From: Helichrysum umbraculigerum
Taxonomy: Eukaryota; Streptophyta; Magnoliopsida; Asterales; Asteraceae
Assembly (NCBI GenBank): GCA_949592205.1
Contig: CATIUR010000015.1
Location: 1,174,001-1,238,000 of the forward strand
Length of the DNA: 64,000 nt
Direction: 5' to 3'
Shown here: in pieces, positions 23,707-34,383 of the stretch
How positions within the stretch are numbered: the stretch's first letter is position 1
Layout of the letters: each line of letters begins with the position of its first letter
Translations under genes and position numbers: made by a program
Notes under the pieces: generated by a model
What the model was told of the DNA's origin: nothing
Seen by the model: the letters and a program-made list of their open reading frames with translations, nothing else
Database searches by the model: none

Positions 23707-24972
23707 TTATTGAGAACCGGAACCACTTGGGCCGGAAGTGCGTGGCATCCAAGTGTTGCGTGGGTAGATTCGCAGAAACTGGTGAGCGATGATTTTGATG
23801 ATGTTCGGAGTGTGTGATGCAAAGTCAGGGAAGCTGTCAAGATGGTCTTCAGTGACTTTCTGCATATGCAGGAGATCCCAAGTGATGTCTTTAACTGTTC
23901 TGGAGATAACTCCATGAGGATCAACTACATATAACCCTGATTCACTGTCTTCCATCAACTCACGTTCTGGATGCTCTTCTTTCAACGAGTCTATGAATCT
24001 GAGGAACAGCTGATGGATGTTTTCATGATCAGCTCGGTTAAAATTTCCTCCGATTTCACGGACTGACTCGTGAATACTCTGGATGAGATTGGCCTGATAG
24101 ATGGAGAACGTGAGGGTAGAGTCGCGAAAGATGTTGTTGACAATATCGTACACCTCTCGTAATCCATAGTGAAAGATCTGGCGGTACTCATCTGGATGAA
24201 CTTCACAAAAGATCTCCTTGATTCGGTTTGAGAGGAAGTTCGCGATGTTAACCATTGATCCTTCGGTTAAGGAGGAAGGGATGGCACGCGTCCTTTCGGT
24301 AAAACTCTCATAGTCGAGATCTTGAACGATCTTGTAGGCGTGATACTCAATGGTGCAATCAATATAGAACCTGTGGGAAGAAGAGTCGTCTATATGATCA
24401 TTTTCAGCCATCGAGTTCATTAATCGTCGGAGATCATTCATTAGCCGGACATCTGCGTCTGCATCAGGATTCCCAGTGGCGTGGTGCATATTCATGCGGT
24501 ATGAGCTTAAGTACTCATTCTGCTGAAAAGAGAATGGGAATGCAGATCTGATCAGTACATCATGTATCTTTCGATACATGGCCCTCTGGTCCTCGAAGAA
24601 CTCCGACTCCTCGAATGTTGGTTCAGCAGTTTGGTGTAGAAGCTGAGTGGCGAGGTCTTCGGCGAAGGCATGCAGGCAGTTCTGAAAGAACTGTGGGTCT
24701 CGACTGTTGTTGGCTTGATAGACGTCATATTCGGCCTTGATTTCTTCTATCAGGTCCCTCTGGTGTGTTGTGTACTCATTGGTAGAACTCATGATGATGC
24801 TCATCATTGAGGGGAGGTCATTTTCAAATGCCTCGATAGCACTAATCATTTCTTCGTGATTAGAAACCGTGGGGATAGCTGGAGGCTTCGAAAGTTGGAT
24901 AGAGCGGATATCGATCGGTATATCAATGTATACTGTGTCATCCTTATCATCCTCTGCTGATGGAGTATCCAT
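23707..24972 (-). CDS. Intact 421-aa ORF of unknown function in the Athila-like element
   Basis: I do not recognise this protein. It is open from ATG at 24,972 to the stop at 23,707 and begins MDTPSAEDDK. The composition is soluble and mildly acidic, predicted largely helical, with no membrane segment, no zinc-binding cluster and no reverse transcriptase, RNase H or integrase motif. The C-terminus is Ser/Gly-rich. It lies about 90 bp downstream of the gag-protease-acidic frame, in a different frame, and occupies the place where pol would be expected. Its full length beside an element whose gag frame has only one stop suggests it was kept functional until recently. Alternatives are a captured host sequence or a highly diverged extra retroelement gene. 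Translation may need internal initiation or splicing, because it is the second cistron. Confidence 0.7.
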   Translation of the reverse strand: MDTPSAEDDKDDTVYIDIPIDIRSIQLSKPPAIPTVSNHEEMISAIEAFENDLPSMMSIIMSSTNEYTTHQRDLIEEIKAEYDVYQANNSRDPQFFQNCLHAFAEDLATQLLHQTAEPTFEESEFFEDQRAMYRKIHDVLIRSAFPFSFQQNEYLSSYRMNMHHATGNPDADADVRLMNDLRRLMNSMAENDHIDDSSSHRFYIDCTIEYHAYKIVQDLDYESFTERTRAIPSSLTEGSMVNIANFLSNRIKEIFCEVHPDEYRQIFHYGLREVYDIVNNIFRDSTLTFSIYQANLIQSIHESVREIGGNFNRADHENIHQLFLRFIDSLKEEHPERELMEDSESGLYVVDPHGVISRTVKDITWDLLHMQKVTEDHLDSFPDFASHTPNIIKIIAHQFLRIYPRNTWMPRTSGPSGSGSQ

Positions 24973-25058
24973 ATCTTGAGAGTCTGGGAACTCAACAACG
25001 TCAGAAGGTAACTGGATATCACTGGTGATCTAAGATATCGGCTGAGAAGAATCTATCT

Positions 25059-25811
25059 CTATGTCTCTTTCTTCAGAATCATGGCTAGATTCAGACGTAT
25101 CTCCAAATTCGAATAGAGTTCGAGGTGTAAAAGCATAGAAGGTTTGAATCCTTCGGGAAGGTAAGTCTGAATAAAGATCCGGTAGCATGGGTGCTGCTTT
25201 GAAAAAGTGATGATCTTCTCGATGTTCAGCAGAGCGCTGAGTCTAAGTGATACAAGAGGCTGGGAAGGATCCATGACAGATGCCATGAGCTTCTCCATAG
25301 TAGTACCAAATCCTGCATCATAATCAACATCTGATAGAGAGATAGAATCTTCAATCTTCATGATCTCAGCTGTCGGAAGGTGTGATTCTAGTAAGTGCTG
25401 ATGCGGCGGTGTGGATTGGTATACATCCTCCTCTTCTTCTTTGGGCTCTGATTCTTCTTCCTGTTCTTCCTCTGATTCTTCCATTTCCTCTGGTTCAGAT
25501 TCTGGTGTTATTTCTTCTTCTGATTCATCCATCTCTTCCTCTTCCTCTCCTTCCTCTGGTTCTGATTCCTCCATCTCTTCTTCTGCTGGTTCTGACTCTT
25601 CTGTTGCCGAGATGAGACAGGTGTGATCATCTGGTCTATATGGTTCTGGATCTGAACCAGAAGTGTCATCATCCGAAGTGATTCTGCTCATTGATATTGC
25701 GTAAATCTCTGCCTGTTCTGCTAGTAAGCATTCGTCTTGATCAATCTTGAAAGATACAGTTTGTCCATGTGCTCGCAGACTAATAACCTGAGAATAAACA
25801 TCAATAACAGC
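25059..25811 (-). CDS. Athila-like gag-pro: distal part (protease end plus acidic tail)
   Basis: This is the 3' portion of the gag-protease frame, cut off from 40,550-42,598 by the inserted element. When the 14,738 bp of insert and duplication are discounted, the frame is continuous across the break. The first ~40 codons complete the protease region (AVIDVYSQ...). Then comes an extremely Glu-rich stretch (about 25,425-25,610; repeated EESEPEE blocks), followed by a short helical C-terminus and a stop at 25,059. The acidic domain could be an interaction or packaging module. That is inference from composition only. Confidence 0.75.
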   Translation of the reverse strand, partial: AVIDVYSQVISLRAHGQTVSFKIDQDECLLAEQAEIYAISMSRITSDDDTSGSDPEPYRPDDHTCLISATEESEPAEEEMEESEPEEGEEEEEMDESEEEITPESEPEEMEESEEEQEEESEPKEEEEDVYQSTPPHQHLLESHLPTAEIMKIEDSISLSDVDYDAGFGTTMEKLMASVMDPSQPLVSLRLSALLNIEKIITFSKQHPCYRIFIQTYLPEGFKPSMLLHLELYSNLEIRLNLAMILKKET

Positions 25812-25816
25812 ACGTG

Positions 25817-28053
25817 TGTGACATCCGTCACCAAAACCCTATTCTTAGATTCGTTTCCTATAATCATTTCTTACTTGTATTCGTATTTTAAACTATGTGA
25901 GAAATTTAATTCTCGTATGTTCGTTCCTGGTTGGATTACAAGTTAGATAATATTAATGAAATATTAATGATTAAATAATATAATAATAATAAATATAATT
26001 ATGATTAGAATCGTATAATAATAATAATTAATGATCACAACAATTAATAATTATAACAATATAATAATATAATAAACAATAAAAGTTTAATTATAATACT
26101 ATTAATAATTAATAGTCAATAGAAAATCAGTGGGAGTGAGAACCGACTTCTATTCCCATATATTTTTTTATTACTTAATTTGTTTCCTAAATATGCTACA
26201 AGTCTACTTAACCTCCAAGTTAAGGTGGCATCTATAATATAAGTTAACCTTAAAACCTTTAGTCAGCATCATAAAAAAAATAAAAAAATAATAATCGTCC
26301 CTGGAGATTACTTCTGTGATTGTCGACCGAATCAAGTAAAAGAAACCCCAAGAAAGAGTCAAGTCGATTTTGAGTATTGTTCCGTGTATTCTCGTTCGTG
26401 TACTCGTATAGGTATTTTTCATAAACCCTAATCAATAATTCTTCTTATTATTTTTCTGGATAGATGTATTCTAGGGATGATTTATGGGTTTGGGGATTGA
26501 GTATATTGGATCTAAAGTGTTTTTGAGGTCGAAAGTTATAAAACCGTAACCCGTAAAAATCTGTCCAGATTTTTGTAGCTATAATCAGATACTGTTTCGA
26601 CCAAGCTACGTTCGTTTTCAGGCTTCGTCCAAAACACGAAAGTTGTAGATCTCAAAATTTTACTTAAAATCTCAAAGTTTCGGCCTCTGAAACGCATTGT
26701 ATGATTTTATAAAAATTATTTTGTAAACTGCTGTATTGAGTGACGAATTTTAAGAAAACTTTGGTAAACCTATATTGGATTGAAAAAACTATTTTCTAAT
26801 CACTTTGGGATTTTAAAGTATGTTCTAAGATTATAATTTTCTGTAAAAATATATATTCTTATAATCTAAAGTTGAATTTATATACTTGATTTAATCGGGT
26901 GTGTTAGTTAAGTTAATATTCTGAGTTGTCGGTTTATAATTTTTGATAAAGTTGTGGATTTTAAAATAAATGTATTTTAAACATTGAATTAAGATTTTAA
27001 AATTTTACTAAAACAATGTCAATGTGTTAAACGATCATTGTAAAAAAAACATTATAATTTTTGAAGGTCTTTAAATATTTGAGATGTTATAAAAAGTATT
27101 TTCTGTGTGTAGTTTAATTTTGAGAATTTTAAAAATTAGTTAGACACGGAGATATATTTTGATAAAAATTATTTTAAGTTCTAGATACATCAAAGATTCT
27201 ATGGTTAAGTTTTGGAAGTCTAATAAATTCGTTTGGGGTCATGATTTATGGTCGGTAAAGGGACACCAAGAATCCGGGCAGAAAACATAGTTGTAATTAT
27301 TGGTGTAAACCATACTCAATTTATATGAGAGGACATATATTAGATTCAATATACCAAATAAGGTTTATAGGAGCCTTAAGGATTGTGGGAATGGTACATC
27401 AAGTGGGGTTAAATGGAAGGGCTATTTGCCTTATCTAAAATTAGTAACGAACAAGTATGTGTATAGGTGATGGGGATTAACGTGCGGACTTAATTGGACT
27501 TGTTTGGGAACTTGGTTTGCTTTGCTATTCAAGGTGAGTTTTTGCGGCTCCATTTTCTTACTTATTTTCAAATTGGGGGAAAAGTATGCTCGTACGTTTT
27601 ATTACCATTTTCCGCTGTGAAACGTATTTGTTTTCATTTTGGACATTTGCATGAAATGTATGACACTATGTGAAGTATGTGCATTTGGTTGTAGGATTCA
27701 TTATCATTGTAAGGCCTTGCTCTTTCGGGAGTGAGTACCTGATGTATACATTATTCTTGGTATACATTAAAGCCATGTTGTTTCAAAAGGCCTTAGTACC
27801 TAATGTTATACGTTATGTATACATTAAAGCCATTATGAGTAGCTACTGCATTCACATGGTTTGTTTGGTCATACTTCTTCGTGGGGTGATGACAGTGTGT
27901 TGAGGTGTTTCATTTACATTATTTCACTTATGAGTACATTTTCATTGCATTGTCCTAACTCGTATCTTTATCACAGCAAATGTTTATTTTGTGTCATTTA
28001 TAAACCTGCGGAACTCACCAACCATTGTGTTGACACTTTTTGAGCATATCTTT
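25817..28053 (+). mobile_element. Truncated 5' LTR of the chromovirus-like element
   Basis: About 2,237 bp matching 37,981-40,221 with only scattered differences (of the order of 1% by eye). It stops at GCATATCTTTT, where the next element begins. The last ~330 bp present in the 3' LTR are missing here. Confidence 0.92.
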
Positions 28054-30185
28054 TATAACACCCCTCATTTATAATCATTTAAATATAGTAATTCGGAAGC
28101 GTAAGTCCAAATAGCTAGTAATAATTTACCTCATTTTTTCAAAATATAAAATTCAACCTTTTCAAAACATAATTTCACAACAGAGGTGTTATATAAAACG
28201 TGATAAAACATTATTTTAAACAAATCCACTATCAGAGTAACGCTTCACGGTCAAACATTCCTTCTAGTCCAACTTCTTGCCCACCCAAATATATCAATAA
28301 CCTGCAAGAAGTGTTAAGTGGGGGGATTAGCATAAAGCTAAGTGAGTAGATAACTAATCAACAGGCTAACTTAGCTCAACAACTTTGCATACAACAATTA
28401 ACACATAACCAACAAAGTAGACAATACCACCATTTAGCAAAGCAACAGGGCAACTGTTCAACTGGTCAACTTATCATCAAAGCAACTATTCAACAAGCAA
28501 CGGACTTCATAATGAGGCATCGGTGGCTCTGGGGATAACCATAATACCCGGGAGGCTCCCTAAGAACACTTACCCAACCATATCCGTATGGCCATAACGG
28601 ACGAGACCGATAGCTAGTGGTTATTCTCAACTAACACAGGAGGTGTGTTAAACCTTGAATAACCGACTAGCCCAACCAACAGTTCAACAACTCGTTGACC
28701 TCATTAACAACTGATACCCGAAGGCCAACAACAAGTCCAGTGATCACATAATCAACAAATCACATATTCATCAGGTCAACGTTATTATATCAACCATATT
28801 ATTACTAACTATAATAATCATCATGGCAACTATAATAGTAATAATATGTTACTTGTTGTAACCAAACTCGTTACAACCAAGTTATACTGAGGATTAGAGA
28901 TCCACTCACCGAATACCTCAGCCATCCACTCAGTAGTCTAATATCACTGAGCCTTCTGCACATCTGAGAATACAACAGGATACACAAATTAGTCACTTAT
29001 CTTAATATGAATATAACATCATGCCAAGATTATGGATAATCATCTCAAACATCAAAATTCCATAATCATTTATCAAATCATAATCCTTAAGATCATATTA
29101 TCATCTTAATTCACATTAATCATTGTTAGCTAACATAATTACACCAACAACAAGATCATTGACTTTCAACATCAAGGATTTATTAAAACCCTTTTGAACA
29201 CTAATTCAATTTACTCATGTTAGCTTCAATAATCTCAATTATCATTATTAACAACAATTATCAATTACACTCTAATAACATAAGCTTACAAGCTTTGATT
29301 TTAGCATAATCAACCAAACCCATGAACTTTATTCATAAGTTCATATTAAATTCTCCACTTTTACATTAGGCTTCACCTAAAATCATGATTTTAACATTAA
29401 CCAAGCATTATATGATCATTACAAGCTTTAATTCATGGATTATCAACTAAACCCATAAACCATCTAGGATCATATATGGAATTAATCAACTTTATGCTAG
29501 GGTTTAGATTATAATCATATAGTAATCATCAATTAACAATCCTACAAGCAATTCAAGCTTCAATTTTAACTTAATCATACTAATTAAATCAAATACACCA
29601 AAACCCATTTTCTAGGGTTTATATAATCAAAGAATTAGAACTTACAAAGTGTTTATGATGATGATGGAATGCTCAAATCACGATTTTGAAGCTTAATCCA
29701 TAGTTCTAAAGCTTCAATTTCACCTCAAACCTTGTTTCAAGAGTTTAATATTGTCCCTGTGGTTTGATACGTACGACTAAACCAAGAACAGGGGAAGACA
29801 GTGTGATTTAATTCCAAAAACTTTGATGATTGATGATGAATTAGGGTTTTGAAACCCTTCTCTCGCTCTCACGAACTCACTGGAATATTTCTGATATTTC
29901 GTACGTACTTTTACACATATATTAGATAATATGTGTACTAGTTTTGTCCCCCGTACTTATCATTGTCTGGAACTTAAAAACCATTTGCGGGGAAAATTTT
30001 TTTTATTTTACCGTCAACTGAATTAAATTAAAACAAATAATAATTTATTAGTCACAATAAATTATTCGACTCTTTTCTCCATTTAATTCCAAATAATACA
30101 ACATAACTATTTTCTGACACATTAAATAATAATTCACAGTCAGAAAATATTAATTTACTACTAGACCCGAAGACTGGGTGTTACA
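28054..30185 (-). mobile_element. 3' LTR of the innermost element
   Basis: About 2.13 kb. Its plus-strand right end GGGTGTTACA adjoins the polypurine tract. Its left end TATAACACCCC abuts the interrupted chromovirus LTR. It matches the 33,979-34,383 fragment over ~400 bp with very few differences. Confidence 0.88.
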
Positions 30186-33100
30186 AATCTCTCCCCCTTA
30201 AAGAGATTTCGTCCTCGAAATCTAAACACACTTAATTACTTTAGTGAAATAGAATCACACATAACATTTCACTAATACTATAACTCCCATACACTTCTAA
30301 TCACATATTTACTCATTATTACATGCGCACGAAAGGTGTACAAGTTAAAATGACTTATATATATATACAACCGTCATGCATACCCCTAATTACATAACGT
30401 CAATGTGTATACATTCCAATCTACTTACACAAATATGTATTATTTTATCAACTCACACACCACCAGGTGTATTTCAATTAAATTCACTTAAACACATATA
30501 TTGTGTCTTAATTTTTGTTATCACAATTTCAATTCTTTCTTCATGCACATATCCACATGTACATGATCTTTCCTATATATTCCAATGCACAAGCATTACT
30601 CCTACATCCTGTCTTTGATAAGTCAACTGACCATTTACATGAGCATTCATACTTAGTCCTGTATACAACTAAAACACATAATCACTGGTAACAAATGTAA
30701 CACATACCTCTGTGAACATCTCAACTTTACAACAATTACAACAAGTGGTAGTGAATACCACCATATGCACCTTAACAACAAAAGTTCAATTATATTCACA
30801 ACTAGCAATTTAGCTAAGAACCATATATTTCTTTAGCTAACAACTTGCTAAAAATTTTCACTTTCGCAACTAGCTAATTACAACTTTACAACTTGTAATT
30901 ATAAATACAACTTGATTATATGAAACTCTTATTCGAAAAGAATCACAATTCATATAATAATAATCACATATAGAATAAACAATAAGCAGTATGTAGAGGT
31001 CAATTCTTATGGTTAAAACTACTATTATATAATCAACTAGCATCCTATTACACCAATTTGGATGCTAAGACAACACCTGTTAATACCATGCATCATCATC
31101 AATGGTATTTTAACAACACAAGGTGTAGTCATTAATCATCTTTTCAACAATATTAACACAGTATTATTCATACTCAACTGACATCTACTTTGTTTAAATC
31201 ATCCTTTAATGTTTACTATTAATAATTCATTATATATACACATCACTTGTACAGTACCACATTAGTAAAAACAATTTAGTGGTTTATCACTCTTTCATTT
31301 TAGTCCATCATTGACTATTTTCAACTACAGGTCAACATATCCTACGTGTTAATTTACAACCACTTAACTTTTTCTGGTACTTAGTAGCCTCAACAACTTC
31401 ATGTGAACTGGCATAATATAAATACGTTGGCCAGACGTCGTCATATTATTTCAGTCACACCTCATTCTCAGGCCACTTCGTACCATAAATCTTCAAAATT
31501 ATTCATGATTACTCTTATACCTTATAACCACGATATCAACAATTTACACAACCTGTGATTGCAGTATATCACCCAATATTGACTTGTCACTATGTCAACT
31601 TACTACTTTTAATATGAACTACTCGTATTATCATGTATATATGAACAATATAAGCATACTACACCAATATCTGACACAAACACATCAATCCATGTACTTT
31701 TAGTCAAATTATAGGTAAACACTTCATTTCATGTTCAACTATCACATACATATAAGTTCATGCACTTATATCATAATTTTATTTCAGCACTTTATAGCAC
31801 TCTAAGTAATCCAATTACTTCATCACATTTCAATTTAGTCCATATAATATAGTTAACATAATTTCATATTCAATGTTTACTAACCCTTGTTAGCAACAAT
31901 CAACAATATCATTTACTGGCATATTTTGCAGTTAAATAAACTACCTACAACTAACTCATACACCATAAAAGGTGTGAACCTCTTAAAACAACTTTTAATA
32001 TTACATATAGTCACAGGAATGATCTCTGGGCTCAATGAAACAAAAGCCCAATACAAAACGTAAGCTAAAAGTTCAAAATAAGGTCCGAAAAACAATAAAA
32101 TGCGATTTTCGGGCCTCAAACGACCCCGAAGTGCCGAAAACTGACAGGGCTCATGGTAAAGCGATGAGCTTTGACCGTTGAGCCGTTTCCAAGTGACCCT
32201 GTAAATTTCATCTTAATCGGACACCGAAATTTTCAAAAAAAATTTCTACGTCAAGTATTACGTCGAACGTCACAAGAAATTTTTTTTTTTTTTTTATTTT
32301 TTTTTTATTTTTTTTTTTTTACTAACTAACGCGATCCGGGAAAACGGGTCAGGATCGCGTTCCTCAGTTAAAAATGTTCTGTAACCAAATTAAGCATAGA
32401 AACGCGATCCGGAGAAGTGAGCGGGATCGCGTTCCCAAGAGAAAACGGATCTGAACCCGAAATACACACACAAACGCGATCCTGGAAAATGGCTGGGATC
32501 GCGTTCCCAAGCATAAAAATAATCTGTGACAAAATAACACATACGAACGCGATCCAGAAAATAGTGTTGGGATCGCGTTCCCAAGTAGAAATCTGAGTTT
32601 CAGCAAAATTCATATTTTTAGCCAATTTCAATCGCGTATAACTTTTTACTCGTTTAGAGTTAGACTCTCAAATTTTGCAGGCACGTCCACTATGCCAAAA
32701 TGAAACTTTCCCTTTTTTACACTTTTTCAATTTACACGTTTTACGATAAAACGGACGTACGACTCATTTTTGACCATTTTCGACCATTTTGGTTGACACG
32801 CCATATTCCAAATGGCTTACTTTCTGATTTCAACCTTTTGCCAACATGTTTCTATATACATTTGGGACGTGTGGGCATATTCATCACCTACAAACACTCA
32901 TTCTACATTGTTTTGACACGTTGACCCGTTTAGGGGTCCAAATGGGCACTTTTAAGAAAATAATCACATTGACTACCCAAATCATTATCATCACCTTTTA
33001 TTACTATCTTTATGACTTAAAGTCACTTTAACATTCTTTTTAATCAGACCACTACTCATTTTAACCTTTTAACCATCAAGTGACCCATTGGGCACTTTTA

Positions 33101-33963
33101 ACAACCCATTTGGGTTTCAACTCATATTACCACTATTCAAACAACCATTCCACATTACGTTGACTATTCTAAGTCCAACAAACTTTTTTTTTTTTTTCAC
33201 CATTAGTGGCATGCTATAACTCTAAAGCACCAATTCACATTAAAATCACTATATTTAGACCAATCACAACAAGTTTTCAACCATGACTTTTTCACCACTT
33301 GTCAACGCATATTTAGACTAGTTGACCACTTTGACTTTCTAATTTTACATAACAACACGACTCGAAACCTATTAATGGAGAATACCAACATCCCATTAAT
33401 TTCATCATATCAATTCAGTTTATCATTTATCAATTAATTCCCTAGCATTGATCTATAATCACACCTTGCATTTATCAACTTATTTTCACACTGTAGATAC
33501 ACTTAATTTCACATAATACAACTGTTACACCTTAGTCAACAATGTATCTACACAATTTCAACATTTTGATCGAAATTTCCAATTTCCTTCTTAATTACTC
33601 ATTAACACCTCTATCATCTTATTAACAAGCAATATTCACCAATAATTCAATTTACTTTACTAACAATCATATCATACTAAAATAAACAGTCAAAGCTTAT
33701 TAAAATTCACCAAGCTTATTGAAAATTACCTGGCATATCTAGGCCCACGAGTATTGAGGAATCATTGAGAATACCAGACGGTTCCTCATGTTCCTCCGTC
33801 TCTGCATCCAAAACAACACTATTGCATCTCGTTATAGGTTAGTACACATTCAATAACAATTTTATCATGCAACCACTAATCCCCACACCCTGGAATGTTT
33901 GACATGACACATATCAGAGTTTGGGATTGAACATCTTATAATGTACAATTCACCCAAACTCAC
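30186..33963 (-). mobile_element. Non-coding internal domain of the innermost element
   Basis: 3.8 kb of AT-rich sequence without a credible open frame in any of the six frames. It starts (30,186-30,205) with the minus-strand polypurine tract TTAAGGGGGAGAGATT preceded by ACGAAATCTC. It contains a T-rich stretch (32,279-32,320) and a 73-bp tandem repeat (32,329-32,619). Confidence 0.82.
32329..32619. repeat. Four 72-73-bp repeats carrying an ACGCGATCC...GGATCGCGT palindrome
   Basis: Units start at 32,329, 32,402, 32,474 and 32,547. Each opens with ACGCGATCC and, about 15 bp later, carries GGGATCGCGTTCC, so every unit can fold into a short hairpin. The rest of each unit diverges more than the palindrome does. 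The period is not a multiple of three, so the open frames seen over it are not coding. Confidence 0.92.
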
Positions 33964-33975
33964 GCTCTGATACCA
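33964..33975 (-). promoter_or_regulatory. Primer binding site (initiator-Met tRNA), innermost element
   Basis: On the minus strand TGGTATCAGAGC follows the 5' LTR end after a three-base spacer. It is complementary to the 3' end of plant initiator methionine tRNA. Confidence 0.9.
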
Positions 33976-33978
33976 ACT

Positions 33979-34383
33979 TATAACACCCCTCATTTATAAT
34001 CATTTAAATATAGTAATTCGGAAGCGTAAGTCCAAATAGCTTGTAATAATTTACCTCATTTTTTCAAAATATAAAATTCAACCTTTTCAAAACATAATTT
34101 CACAACAGAGGTGTTATATAAAACGTGATAAAACATTATTTTAAACAAATCCACTATCAGAGTAACGCTTCACGGTCAAACATTCCTTCTAGTCCAACTT
34201 CTTGCCCACCCAAATATATCAATAACCTGCAAGAAGTGTTAAGTGGGGGGATTAGCATAAAGCTAAGTGAGTAGATAACTAATCAACATGCTAACTTAGC
34301 TCAACAACTTTGCATACAACAATTAACACATAACCAACAAAGTAGACAATACCACCATTTAGCAAAGCAACAGGGCAACCGTT
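33979..34383 (-). mobile_element. 5' LTR fragment of the innermost element
   Basis: 405 bp matching 28,054-28,455. Homology ends at CAGGGCAAC, after which sequence from the interior of the surrounding chromovirus-like element begins. Confidence 0.9.

Larger units (their letters stand above)
28054..34383 (-). mobile_element. Non-coding LTR element nested in the chromovirus LTR
   Basis: On the minus strand it has a 5' LTR fragment (33,979-34,383), an initiator-Met-tRNA primer site (33,964-33,975), a 3.8-kb internal domain without genes, a polypurine tract (30,186-30,205) and a complete 3' LTR (28,054-30,185) starting TGTAACACCC. It is a large non-autonomous derivative of a chromovirus-like family. 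Only the first ~405 bp of the 5' LTR survive, and the expected target duplication is absent on the right, so a deletion ended at 34,383. Confidence 0.88.

Noticed and set aside
25382..25626. Ser- or Leu-rich plus-strand frames
   Set aside because: Antisense of the Glu-rich tail of the Athila gag-protease frame.
32329..32619. CRISPR-like array of palindromic repeats
   Set aside because: Plant nuclear context, four long units with homologous middles rather than unique spacers, and no associated genes; it is a tandem repeat in a retroelement.
33964..33975. Part of a tRNA gene
   Set aside because: Only the 12-base 3' complement is present, next to an LTR end; it is a primer binding site.
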